Assembly: GCA_003170475.1 (NCBI GenBank)
Contig: PMZI01000023.1
Coordinates: 214,402 to 278,401, forward strand
DNA from: Ignavibacteriota bacterium
GTDB taxonomy: Bacteria > Bacteroidota > Ignavibacteria > UBA10030
Direction of reading: 5' to 3'
DNA: 64,000 nucleotides
Shown here: positions 35,129 to 43,589 of the stretch, one piece after another
Position numbering within the stretch: the stretch's first letter is position 1
How the letters are laid out: every line of letters begins with the position of its first letter
The notes under the pieces: generated by a model
Database searches by the model: none
Told to the model about the DNA's origin: nothing
What the model saw: the letters and a program-made list of their open reading frames with translations, nothing else
Program-made: the position numbers and the translations under genes

Positions 35129-36985
35129 ATTTCAACCTTTCCGTGGTTACGAAATCTCAGCGATTTTTTCGTAGGAAGCCTGCGAAGTGCGAAACATTTC
35201 GATCGGGAAGCATACATCCGACAATTGGCAAACCAAGGCTTCACGCATGTGAGCATCAATGGTCTCGGTGTTGATCGGCCGTTTGAGTCCGGACCACCGG
35301 GAGATGTGTACTCGTGGTTCTACGACTACAGCCCGGACCTGGACCAGTTCGTGACGAGTAAGCTGATCGAGGGATTCTATCCAGCGGAATACCTCCGGAA
35401 GAACCTCGAATTCCTGAAAGCGGGTGCCGATCTTGCATTGAACAACGGACTGGTGCCCGGGCTGCATATCAACTCGCCCCGATCGATGCCCGACGCATTC
35501 TGGGGGAAGTATCCCTTTCTTCGTGGAGCACGCATTGACCACCCCCGGGAAAGCTTCCAACCCCGCTATACTCTCGCCATGGCTCACCCGGTTGTTCAGC
35601 AACACTATCGGGAGCTCATCCAGAACATTCTGAGGGAAGTGCCGCATCTGGGCTTCATTCACATTTGGTCGAACGACAGCGGGTCGGGATTTGAGTTTGT
35701 GACGTCGTTGTATGCGGGTCGGAACGGAGGGCCTTATCTGATTCGCGAATGGAAGAGTGACGATGACATTGCGCGCAAGGCTGCGGAGAACGTACTCACA
35801 TACTATCGCCTGCTGAGGGATGAAGCAAGAAAGGTGAATCCAGAATTTCGCGTGATTTGCGATCTCGGGCCGTTCTACGCCGAACGTAAGTATATCGCCC
35901 CCAATCTTGGCGGAGGTCTTGATGCGGGAGCTTTCGGCTCTTTCGAGGGATCGGAGAGCATGGATGAACGCGAACAGTTGAATGGCGTTGGTGCGATTGT
36001 TCATCAGAAACTGGATCTTGGGGACAACAACATCCTGGGGGTGCCGTGTCCAAAACTCACACTCGAGCGCCTGCAACTGGCAGCAAACGCCGGTGCAACA
36101 TCCGTGCTCGTGGGAGCGACGCCACGCTCGCTGGCTCCCTATGATATCAACGGGGATGTTCTCCAGGCATTTCAACGGGATTCCCAGACGCCCCTGGAGG
36201 ATGTTCTCAACGCAAAGGCAGAGCAATGGGTCGGTTCAGCGCATGTGGAGATTTTGAGGCAGCTCTGGGATTTGTCGGACACGGCAGTGCGCTCATATCC
36301 AGTCGGGGTTCCGTACAGCACTTTTGCGTTTCCATGGTTTCGGCTGTGGGTCCGACCGTTCGTACCCAACATCGAGGCCATCCCGGAATTAGACCGTTTC
36401 TATTACGAGCGTGATCTTCTTGCCACGTTCAACAACCCTGCACGCATCGACTTGAACAACGACATGATGTGGAACTTTCTGACGGTGCAAGAGGCTGGAG
36501 AAAAGAAACGAGCTATCGACCGGTCGGTGCTTCCGCCTCTTCGTCAAGCACTTACGAGTTTGACAACGATACTTCAGCGCATCGATCACACCACTCCGGC
36601 GGGAAAAGTATTTCAGGATCTCCACGACCGCCTTTGGGCCGCGCAGTGCTACTATCGGACAATGAGAAACAGCGTTGCATGGACAGAATCGGTACATGGC
36701 GCCATGGAGGCGCGGACGCAGTCCGAGAAGCATGCCTTTCAGCAAATGTGTCGTGACATGGTTGCGAACGAACTGCAAAACGCGAACAACCTTCTGAAGC
36801 TCTGGAAAGAAAGCAAGGTTGATTGGGTGCCGATTTCTTCCATTGGTGAATCACTTCATATGTATGGAGAAAACTTCGGCGATCACCTCCAGCGCAAAAT
36901 CAAGCTCATGGCAGAGCACATCGATGACGAACCGTACATCGATCCGAACTACATGTGGAGAATGCCGAACGGAAACTCCAATTGA
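35129..36985 (+). CDS. TIM-barrel glycosidase-like hypothetical protein, 5' end doubtful
   Basis: A large conserved protein I do not assign to a family with certainty. Stretches such as REAYIRQLANQGFTHVSING, GLHINSPRSMP, HIWSNDSGSGFEFV, YAGRNGGPYLIREW and LLRDEARKVNPEFRVICDLGPF suggest a glycoside-hydrolase-like barrel. A lone TTG start at 35225 would cut into conserved-looking sequence. The same frame is open back to 35105, and PWLRNLSDFFVGSLRSAKHFDREAYIRQL upstream looks coding. The only start-like codon with a Shine-Dalgarno (AAGAGG) there is ATT at 35129, giving 618 residues. The gene may use ATT, or may have lost its 5' end next to the AT-rich inverted repeat. There is no signal peptide. 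It lies between the MetE-like and UroD-like genes. Confidence 0.65.
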   Translation: MSTFPWLRNLSDFFVGSLRSAKHFDREAYIRQLANQGFTHVSINGLGVDRPFESGPPGDVYSWFYDYSPDLDQFVTSKLIEGFYPAEYLRKNLEFLKAGADLALNNGLVPGLHINSPRSMPDAFWGKYPFLRGARIDHPRESFQPRYTLAMAHPVVQQHYRELIQNILREVPHLGFIHIWSNDSGSGFEFVTSLYAGRNGGPYLIREWKSDDDIARKAAENVLTYYRLLRDEARKVNPEFRVICDLGPFYAERKYIAPNLGGGLDAGAFGSFEGSESMDEREQLNGVGAIVHQKLDLGDNNILGVPCPKLTLERLQLAANAGATSVLVGATPRSLAPYDINGDVLQAFQRDSQTPLEDVLNAKAEQWVGSAHVEILRQLWDLSDTAVRSYPVGVPYSTFAFPWFRLWVRPFVPNIEAIPELDRFYYERDLLATFNNPARIDLNNDMMWNFLTVQEAGEKKRAIDRSVLPPLRQALTSLTTILQRIDHTTPAGKVFQDLHDRLWAAQCYYRTMRNSVAWTESVHGAMEARTQSEKHAFQQMCRDMVANELQNANNLLKLWKESKVDWVPISSIGESLHMYGENFGDHLQRKIKLMAEHIDDEPYIDPNYMWRMPNGNSN

Positions 36986-37050
36986 AGCTCTGCGTCGACT
37001 GAAACTGACAGAAATGAAAGAACGAAATCATTCGTGGCAACACCACCGCT

Positions 37051-37122
37051 GTGTCGCCCCGACACGCTTCTGGTTGGGACCTCGTTGTTGAGACCCCGAA
37101 CAAAGGCACTTCGGGGTGACAT
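37051..37122 (-). repeat. dispersed CCCGA/TCGGG repeat, minus orientation
   Basis: Read on the minus strand it gives TGTCACCCCGAAGTG, TTCGGGGTCTCAA, CGAGGTCCC and GTCGGGGCGAC, matching in order the copy at 46429. The remaining part of the 36986-37213 gap holds nothing else I can identify. Confidence 0.6.
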
Positions 37123-37213
37123 GTAAATTTCAAGCCAGCGAGGCAATGGCGTCGACCAAAGTCGGCGCCCACAATCGAGGACAACGGGCCAGGATACGAC
37201 AAGAAGAGATATC

Positions 37214-38365
37214 ATGCTGCACTCGATCAACATACAATACCCACTTCACGAAATGGAGCTCAGCAAGAGAAGGTGGGAAGCGGCATACAGATTCGGATGG
37301 ATGGACCGAGCACCGGTGTTTCTCGGCATTGAAGCTCGCTATCTGCTTCGTGAACGCCACGTGACGTTCGCCGAGTATTTCAGTGATCCGAAGACGCAGT
37401 TCATTCAGCAACTTGAAAATCTGAAATGGCGCATTGAGAATATTCCGGACGATTGGTTTACGAAACCGACCCTCACGGTCTTGCCTGATTTTCAGAATGT
37501 CGCCAATGCCAGCGGGTGCGGCTGCGAGATCCTTTGGCAGGAGAATGAAACGCCTCAAGCAATTGACCGGATCCTTACGATCGATGAGATGATTCATCAC
37601 GAGCTTCCCGACTGGCATGACACGCTGTGGGGAAAGCGGCTGGCGTGGTATCAGGAGATGAAGAGACTCGCGGAGGAAGTCGATGTGCGGCTGAACGGTG
37701 AGCGAACCCCCGTCACCGTGACACTTGGGATCAATGCCGATAGTCCGTTTATGACAGCCGTGGACCTGGCTGCTGGGAATTTCTATAACTGGCTCCTTGA
37801 AGCTCCCGAGGAATGTAAAACATTTCTGCAGAAGATCACGAATCGCTATATTGAAGTCGAGACCGAGTTTCGTCGCGTGTCGGAAAGGCCGCTTGATGAT
37901 GGGTTGATGTACTCCGATGATTCGGCACAGATCATTTCACCCGAGCAATATCGGGAGTTTTGTGTCCCCGTTGGTCGCCAACTCTATGGCATATTTGGCA
38001 ACGGCAGGCACGACGGCAGGATGATGCATCTTTGCGGAAGAAATGTCCATCTCCACGAATCTCTTCTCAACGATCTTCACATCACGATGTTGACAGGCTA
38101 TGGTTCCGAGAATGCGCCGGACGAAATGCGTCTCCTGGCAGGCAAAATGCTCCTTCATGGAAATATCAATCCCATGACGCTGTTGAGGGGGACACCCCAT
38201 GGTGTTGCAGAGGAAACGATGATCCTCTTGAACACCCTCGCGCCGTTTGGCGGTATTATTGTTGGAGATGGGTACAATGTTGCGCCGGACTCGCCGCTCG
38301 AGAACCTGGGGAGCGTCCGGAAAGCGTGCGAGCAGTATGGAATGCCGCCGACAGTGCATCAATGA
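37214..38365 (+). CDS. uroporphyrinogen decarboxylase (UroD/MtaA)-family protein
   Basis: A 383-residue protein of the UroD-like superfamily, not the heme enzyme itself. It shows DDGLMYSDDSAQIISPEQYREFCVPVGRQLYGIF, the MMHLCGRN motif with His and Cys resembling the zinc site of MtaA-type methyltransferases, LTGYGSENAPDE, LLHGNINPMTLLRG and GGIIVGDGYNVAPDSPLENL. UroD-like proteins of this kind are common in carbohydrate loci and are mostly uncharacterised; corrinoid or thiol methyl transfer is the best-known activity of the relatives. No corrinoid protein is encoded nearby. The ATG follows AGAAGAG. Neighbours are the glycosidase-like genes on either side. Confidence 0.85.
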   Translation: MLHSINIQYPLHEMELSKRRWEAAYRFGWMDRAPVFLGIEARYLLRERHVTFAEYFSDPKTQFIQQLENLKWRIENIPDDWFTKPTLTVLPDFQNVANASGCGCEILWQENETPQAIDRILTIDEMIHHELPDWHDTLWGKRLAWYQEMKRLAEEVDVRLNGERTPVTVTLGINADSPFMTAVDLAAGNFYNWLLEAPEECKTFLQKITNRYIEVETEFRRVSERPLDDGLMYSDDSAQIISPEQYREFCVPVGRQLYGIFGNGRHDGRMMHLCGRNVHLHESLLNDLHITMLTGYGSENAPDEMRLLAGKMLLHGNINPMTLLRGTPHGVAEETMILLNTLAPFGGIIVGDGYNVAPDSPLENLGSVRKACEQYGMPPTVHQ

Positions 38366-38424
38366 AAATTCCGTGTTCGCTGGTCGGTAGTTTTCCTCTG
38401 AACAAACAGTGTTTGGAAAAGTGA
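38362..38424 (+). CDS. 20-codon reading frame, possible remnant of a MetE/UroD-like gene
   Basis: The ATG at 38362 overlaps the TGA stop of the UroD-like gene (ATGA). The frame encodes MKIPCSLVGSFPLNKQCLEK and then a stop. SLVGSFP resembles the first strand of MetE-like proteins (compare SVIGSYSFPRW at 33.9 kb). It may be the leftover 5' end of a deleted gene, or chance. Confidence 0.3.
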   Translation: MKIPCSLVGSFPLNKQCLEK

Positions 38425-38428
38425 ATCA

Positions 38429-40024
38429 ATGAAAGAAACCTCTTTCCACTGCGGTCACGACAAACTCGATGCTCTCTATCCCCGCATCAAGAATTTCCTC
38501 ATGAAGGATGTCACCGAATACAACATGTTCGGTGCGAAAGTCCGCGGTTACCGCACTCCGGATACCCCGAGCCTGTGGATTCGCGATTACTCGGACATGA
38601 TGCGAGGCTTTCGGTATTGGGAAAGTGACATGAAGAGTCTCGTGGACCACTTCGCTGAAATGCAGTCGGCGAAAGGATGGTTGTTTGATTACTTCACGAT
38701 GACTCCGGAGAAAGTCCCCTGCGAAAAGGAAAATTGGGCCAAGTATGTACGCGTCCCGGTCGAAGCGGACGTCGAATACCGTTTCATCAAGGCGATTTAC
38801 CTGGCATGGCAGGCGACGGGGGACGACCGGTGGGTGAAGAACCTGCTGCCGCGGATGGAAAGGGCGCTCAACTATATTCTGACGGACGAATGGAGATGGG
38901 ACAAGAAAACCAAACTCGTCAAGCGAGGTTATACCATCGATACATGGGATTTTGATTACACGGCTGGACGCCATTCATGGCTCAACTTTCAGGTGAATGA
39001 CGATACCTACTGGGGTATCATGCACGGTGATAACTCCGGGTACTATGAAGCGTTCAACCAGATGGCGACGCTGTATGCTCATCTTGACATGAAGAGCCGC
39101 GCCCGACATTGGAGCTCGTATGCGGAAGCATTCCAGCGGCGAGCAAATAAAGTCTGCTTCAACGGAACATTCTATACACATCATGTTCATCTCGTACCGG
39201 TCTCCATTGATGGAGTAGACGAAAGCAGGCAGTTGAGTCTCAGCAATCCGATGAATATTAATCGAGGTCTTGCGACGCACGCAATGGCCGTGAGTATTCT
39301 TCGGGAATATCAACAGCGAGGTAAAGCGCAGGGAGCCTTTGCTGACTGGTTTAGTCTCGACCCCCCGATGCCGGATGGAATCTATGGTGATGATAAGCTT
39401 GTCGCCGGAGCATATTGCAATGGCGGTTTGCTGCCTCTTGTCGGCGGAGAATTGGCGCGGGCGGCATTTGATCATGGATTCGAAGAGTATGGAGTCGCAC
39501 AACTCCTCAAGTATGAGCAACTCACTGCCAACAACGAAACGTATCTCTGGTACTTTCCGGACGGCAGAAAATCGACCGTGGAAACGAGCACGAGTCCGGA
39601 TGCATCGCCGACCGACGGGTGGGGCTCCTCGGCAATGCTCTATGCGCTGTTTGAAGGGCTGGCGGGGATTGTCGATGAAGGCAAACTCTTTCAGAGTGTG
39701 CGCCTCTCTCCGCGATGGCTTGCTGCAGGAAGAAGTGAAGCGTCAGTCTGCGTGACGTACGGAGCTTCGGGGGCATCGTTTGGGTACAGTTTTGAACACA
39801 ATGCATCCTCCAAAACTATTGAGATCAAGATAACGGGAAAAGCCGTAACGCGTCTTCACGTCCTTCTCCCCCGGGGAACAAAATCGACGCAAGTTACTCT
39901 AGGGACAAGAAAACTGAAGTTTCGCAATACAAAGATGGAAGAAAGTTCTTATGTTGATGCAGATGTCGACGTAAAAAAGAACGCCGTTGTTCTTATCCGA
40001 TACCAAGAAGAAGTCAACTCATGA
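38429..40024 (+). CDS. six-hairpin glycosidase-like protein, cytoplasmic
   Basis: A 531-residue protein with the look of an (alpha/alpha)6 glycosidase: PSLWIRDYSDMMRGFRYW near residue 50 (an aromatic-Arg-Asp motif as in GH15/GH63 relatives), EADVEYRFIKAIYLAWQATGDDRWV, YYEAFNQMATLYAHLDMKSRA, and DGWGSSAMLYALFEGLAGI with SVRLSPRWLAAG before a C-terminal beta-domain (about 430-531). No signal peptide is visible, unlike the two Tat-type relatives downstream, so it should act in the cytoplasm on an imported oligosaccharide. The GH family cannot be named safely. It overlaps the next gene by ATGA, indicating translational coupling. Confidence 0.75.
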   Translation: MKETSFHCGHDKLDALYPRIKNFLMKDVTEYNMFGAKVRGYRTPDTPSLWIRDYSDMMRGFRYWESDMKSLVDHFAEMQSAKGWLFDYFTMTPEKVPCEKENWAKYVRVPVEADVEYRFIKAIYLAWQATGDDRWVKNLLPRMERALNYILTDEWRWDKKTKLVKRGYTIDTWDFDYTAGRHSWLNFQVNDDTYWGIMHGDNSGYYEAFNQMATLYAHLDMKSRARHWSSYAEAFQRRANKVCFNGTFYTHHVHLVPVSIDGVDESRQLSLSNPMNINRGLATHAMAVSILREYQQRGKAQGAFADWFSLDPPMPDGIYGDDKLVAGAYCNGGLLPLVGGELARAAFDHGFEEYGVAQLLKYEQLTANNETYLWYFPDGRKSTVETSTSPDASPTDGWGSSAMLYALFEGLAGIVDEGKLFQSVRLSPRWLAAGRSEASVCVTYGASGASFGYSFEHNASSKTIEIKITGKAVTRLHVLLPRGTKSTQVTLGTRKLKFRNTKMEESSYVDADVDVKKNAVVLIRYQEEVNS

Positions 40025-42297
40025 AAAGAAGAGATTTTCTCAAAGCGCCAGCAGCCGGAATGCTCCTCGCCCCAGGATTCAGTTTTGCGGAAGGGTCCCC
40101 CCGAACGCAACAGGCGCAAGAGCAAGTGAGCTCCGGCCAGCAAATGGTTGAACAGAAAATGCACCCGGATTTTATCACCTTCTTTCCCGGGATTGAATAC
40201 TTTCTTCTGGGCAACGGCGACATCATGGGCGCGGTTCAGTATTCACCTCTTGATGCGCAGGCATCGTATTTTGGATTCACCCTAATGAATGCTGAGCGTT
40301 TTTGCCGCAAGTGGAGCACCTTCTTGTATCATCCCGAGCGGGGTTTTGGCGCAACTCGCATGGGAGTAACGATTGACGAAGAAAGTCCCGCCACTGACAC
40401 AAAATCCGGTATGTATACAGGGGTCAAGGGTTACGCGGTAGCGCCCGACAACTTCAAATCCATTCAACGCAAGTATCCCGACCACGTCCCTGTAGTATCG
40501 ATGGTCTGGATGGCGGGGGAGTGTGAGGTGGAGGAAGAATTCTTTGTACCCAGTGAGGGTTCGATACTCTTCCGTCGTGCGACCGTGAAGAATCTTTCCG
40601 TGAAGACGTTCAAAGCCGGAGTGAGCCTTTCGCTTTACGCAAATTTTGGTCTGTTCGACGAAATCGCGGTCGACGAAAAAGAAAAGACCGCTCATGCGTA
40701 TGGCATAGAGAAAATGAAACTGGCTTCTCTCGACAAGGAAGTTACGGTGGCTGGTCGGTACGATGTCAGGGTAAATATCGGCACTTTGAAGCCGGGAGAG
40801 TCCAAACAAGCGACCTACGTCTACTCGATCCGGGATGGAGCCGCGATTCTGAAGAAAAAGTCTTTTAGTGCTCTCTGGAAGGAAACAGCAGCGTACTGGT
40901 CCAACAAGAGTTTCATCGAAACCAAGAACGAAACCGCCGATCATTTTCTAAACACCTCCAAGGCATGCATGAAAGCCGTGGTGGCGCGCAGCGGCAAGAT
41001 GGATGCCGGTCCGTGGATGTACAACATGGAATGGGTTTCCGACCATGCTCTGGCCGTTGAAGCATTGCTTCATTGCGGTATGTTCGACGAAGCGAAAACG
41101 ATGATCGAACGCAACCTGGCGCATGCAATCGGGCCTGACGGACGAACGATTGAATCCAGTCGATGGTTCGGATACGACTATACCGAACTGAATCAGAATG
41201 GTATGCTGCTCTATGGGTTGTGGGTATATCTCTGTTGGACGGGCGATCTCGAACTGGCGAGAAAGTATTGGAAGAAGATAGAACTCTGTGCGAATTTTCC
41301 GCTGCTGGAGAAGTTTCGCGATAAGCAAACGAAGATGGTCAAGAACAAAAGGGAGTTCTGGGAGCGGAGCGACACGCACGGGATTGAAGAAGGGTATGAG
41401 ATGGCGTACCAGTTTTGGGTCGCCTTCGGCCTGGAGAAAGCCGCCGTCATCGCCGAGTCGCTCGGCAAGAAAGCCGCTGCGAAACAATGGTCAACCGCTG
41501 CGGCAGAGACGAAAAACACAATGCTCAATGATCCAAAATGGAGGTTGATCGAGGACGGTCATTTCATCAAACGGCGGAAGGTAACGGGTGAATGGCAACA
41601 GGTGACGATTCCCCCCGATCGGAAACGGATGCCCCCGGGTTCACAGCTCGCACTCAATGAAAAGCCCTCGCTTGAACCAGATGCCGTTGAAATATATCCG
41701 AGCATCTATCGATTTGTTGATCCCAGGGGCGAACTGTCGATCAACACGCTCAAGTGGGTGGAACAGACGTGGAACCAACAATGGGAGGGAGGGGGCTATC
41801 CCCGCTATAACAGCACCGGAGATGATAATCCCCCATCACCCTGGCCGTTGGCTTCGATGCTGATTGCCCGTGCATACGCCGAGGCCGGGAATGACGAAAA
41901 AGTGTGGAGAGTTCTGGAGTGGCTGCGGAGTATTGGCGGCGGGAAGTCCGGTGGGTGGTTTGAGCGAATCGGCCAGAGCATAACGCCGCCCATGCCGCCG
42001 GTCGCAGTTGTCAATTGGACCTGGTATGAAATTCTGGCCCTCTTCATTCTTGATGTCATTGGATTCAGGCCGCAGCTTGACCATCTTGAGATAAAGCCGA
42101 GACTCCTGAGCGGCCTTGACGAGATTCACTCGCAGTTCAAAATCCGTGGTGCCCGCATCGACCTAACGCTGAGAAGGTCCAAAGACACCAACAGTGCACG
42201 AGTCAACGGAAAAGAAGTGACCATCAAGGACGGATCTCTTTCGATTCCGTATCCCGCCAGGGGGACAACAATCATTGATTTCACAATTGCAGGATAA
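40021..42297 (+). CDS. Tat-exported GH15-like six-hairpin glycosidase (paralogue A)
   Basis: A 758-residue protein with a Tat signal (KRRDFLK, then a hydrophobic stretch ending FSFAEG). An N-terminal beta-domain (about 40-290, VEEEFFVPSEGSILFRRATVKNL) precedes an (alpha/alpha)6 barrel (about 300-690, WMYNMEWVSDHALAVEALLHCGMF, SRWFGYDYTELNQNGMLLYGLWV, NKREFWERS, EAGNDEKVWRVLEWLRSIGGGKSGGWFE) and a short C-terminal beta-domain. It is clearly paralogous to the protein at 54411. The GH15-type WVRD motif reads WVSD here, so Arg is replaced by Ser; activity may be altered. It should act in the periplasm or at the surface. The start overlaps the previous stop (ATGA). Confidence 0.85.
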   Translation: MKRRDFLKAPAAGMLLAPGFSFAEGSPRTQQAQEQVSSGQQMVEQKMHPDFITFFPGIEYFLLGNGDIMGAVQYSPLDAQASYFGFTLMNAERFCRKWSTFLYHPERGFGATRMGVTIDEESPATDTKSGMYTGVKGYAVAPDNFKSIQRKYPDHVPVVSMVWMAGECEVEEEFFVPSEGSILFRRATVKNLSVKTFKAGVSLSLYANFGLFDEIAVDEKEKTAHAYGIEKMKLASLDKEVTVAGRYDVRVNIGTLKPGESKQATYVYSIRDGAAILKKKSFSALWKETAAYWSNKSFIETKNETADHFLNTSKACMKAVVARSGKMDAGPWMYNMEWVSDHALAVEALLHCGMFDEAKTMIERNLAHAIGPDGRTIESSRWFGYDYTELNQNGMLLYGLWVYLCWTGDLELARKYWKKIELCANFPLLEKFRDKQTKMVKNKREFWERSDTHGIEEGYEMAYQFWVAFGLEKAAVIAESLGKKAAAKQWSTAAAETKNTMLNDPKWRLIEDGHFIKRRKVTGEWQQVTIPPDRKRMPPGSQLALNEKPSLEPDAVEIYPSIYRFVDPRGELSINTLKWVEQTWNQQWEGGGYPRYNSTGDDNPPSPWPLASMLIARAYAEAGNDEKVWRVLEWLRSIGGGKSGGWFERIGQSITPPMPPVAVVNWTWYEILALFILDVIGFRPQLDHLEIKPRLLSGLDEIHSQFKIRGARIDLTLRRSKDTNSARVNGKEVTIKDGSLSIPYPARGTTIIDFTIAG

Positions 42298-42300
42298 CAG

Positions 42301-43584
42301 ATGAGACGAAGCGATTTTTTTAAAACCGCGCTTGGTGCAGCCGCCGTCGCAGGGCTTTCCGGGTTCACACGGAGGGACAACAAAGCAATTCGCCCGGCAG
42401 AAGTCTGGCCGGCAATCGACCCAGAAGACGAACAATTCTGGAAATTCGTCCGGACGCAGTTTCCACTGACCGATGAACGCGCGTACCTGAACACCGGCGG
42501 CCTTGGTGCATCACCCTACGCCGTCATCGATGCTGTCAAAGCAAAGATGGACGAGCTGGAAAAAGTTGCAGAGACCGGACATTCAGAAGAACTCTGGAAA
42601 GAAGTCAAAACCGACGCGGCGCAGTTGTTCGGGTGTGATCCGACGGAACTTGCATTCACCCGGAACGCGACCGAAGGTATTAATATCGTGTGTAATGGAT
42701 TGCCGCTCAAACGCGGCGATGAAATGATCACTACGACGCACGAGCATGTCGGGAACGCCGTTCCATGGCTGGCGCTGCTGAAGCGGGAAGGGATTATCAT
42801 CAACCTCTTTGAGCCATCAACGCTCTCGGCCCAGGAAAATGTGGACCGGATCGAGAAGTTGATCACGAAGAGAACCCGGCTCATCAGCGTTCCGCACGCA
42901 ACGACGACGACAGGGCAGGTTCTTCCGATCAAGGCCATCGCTGCACTCACGAAAACAAAGGGGATTTGGCTGTTTGTTGACGGCGCTCAAACGGCGGGAA
43001 TGTTTCCATTCAGTCTCCATGATCTCGGATGCGATGCGTATGCGACGAGCGGACACAAGTGGATGCTCGGACCAAAAGAAACAGGCTTCCTGTACGTTCG
43101 GAAAGACATGCTGGATGTCGTTCAGCCAAAAACGGTCGGCGCTTACTCGGGGAACGGATTTGATCTGGAAAAGAGGACATTCGATTTCACTCCAAGCGCA
43201 CAACGTTATGAGTACGGGACCGTGAGCATTCCACTTCGGTTCGGCCTTGGTGCCGCAATCAGGTTCCTTCAGAAAATTGGAATGGAAAACGTGTGGAAGC
43301 GGGACCAGTCGCTTTCCACAAGACTTTTTACGGGGTTGAAGTCGATTCCGTATGTGACTGTCCTTTCTCCTGAAAGCAAAACGGAGAGAAGCGCGCTCGT
43401 TACGTTCAAGCACGAAAAAGTCCCGTACGGCGATCTTCAACGTCATCTCGACACATATAAACTCCGAACGCGTGGTGTGGGCGAAGGCGGAGTCAACGCT
43501 CTTCGAATCTCCACACATCTCTATAATATGCCGGAGGAGGTTGACCGCGCGTTGGAAGCAATAAAATCTGCCTACAAGGGGTAA
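42301..43584 (+). CDS. aminotransferase class V-fold PLP enzyme with Tat-like N-terminus
   Basis: A 427-residue fold-type I PLP protein related to cysteine desulfurases and isopenicillin N epimerase (CefD-like). Landmarks are AYLNTGGLGASP, FTRNATEGINIV, TTHEHVGNAVPW, FVDGAQTAGMFPF and SGHKWMLGPKETGFLYV with the Schiff-base Lys. Its first residues MRRSDFFKTALGAAAVAGLSGF resemble a twin-arginine signal, but the RR is followed by SDFF rather than xFLK, so export is uncertain. Tat can carry cofactor-loaded proteins, so export of a PLP enzyme is possible. The substrate is unknown; epimerase, desulfurase or C-S/C-N lyase chemistry are all possible. It starts 3 bases after the glycosidase gene. Confidence 0.85.
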   Translation: MRRSDFFKTALGAAAVAGLSGFTRRDNKAIRPAEVWPAIDPEDEQFWKFVRTQFPLTDERAYLNTGGLGASPYAVIDAVKAKMDELEKVAETGHSEELWKEVKTDAAQLFGCDPTELAFTRNATEGINIVCNGLPLKRGDEMITTTHEHVGNAVPWLALLKREGIIINLFEPSTLSAQENVDRIEKLITKRTRLISVPHATTTTGQVLPIKAIAALTKTKGIWLFVDGAQTAGMFPFSLHDLGCDAYATSGHKWMLGPKETGFLYVRKDMLDVVQPKTVGAYSGNGFDLEKRTFDFTPSAQRYEYGTVSIPLRFGLGAAIRFLQKIGMENVWKRDQSLSTRLFTGLKSIPYVTVLSPESKTERSALVTFKHEKVPYGDLQRHLDTYKLRTRGVGEGGVNALRISTHLYNMPEEVDRALEAIKSAYKG

Positions 43585-43589
43585 AAGTC

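Noticed and set aside
37214-38365. True heme-pathway uroporphyrinogen decarboxylase
   Set aside because: The sequence is of the divergent UroD/MtaA type with HLCG and lies far from heme genes.
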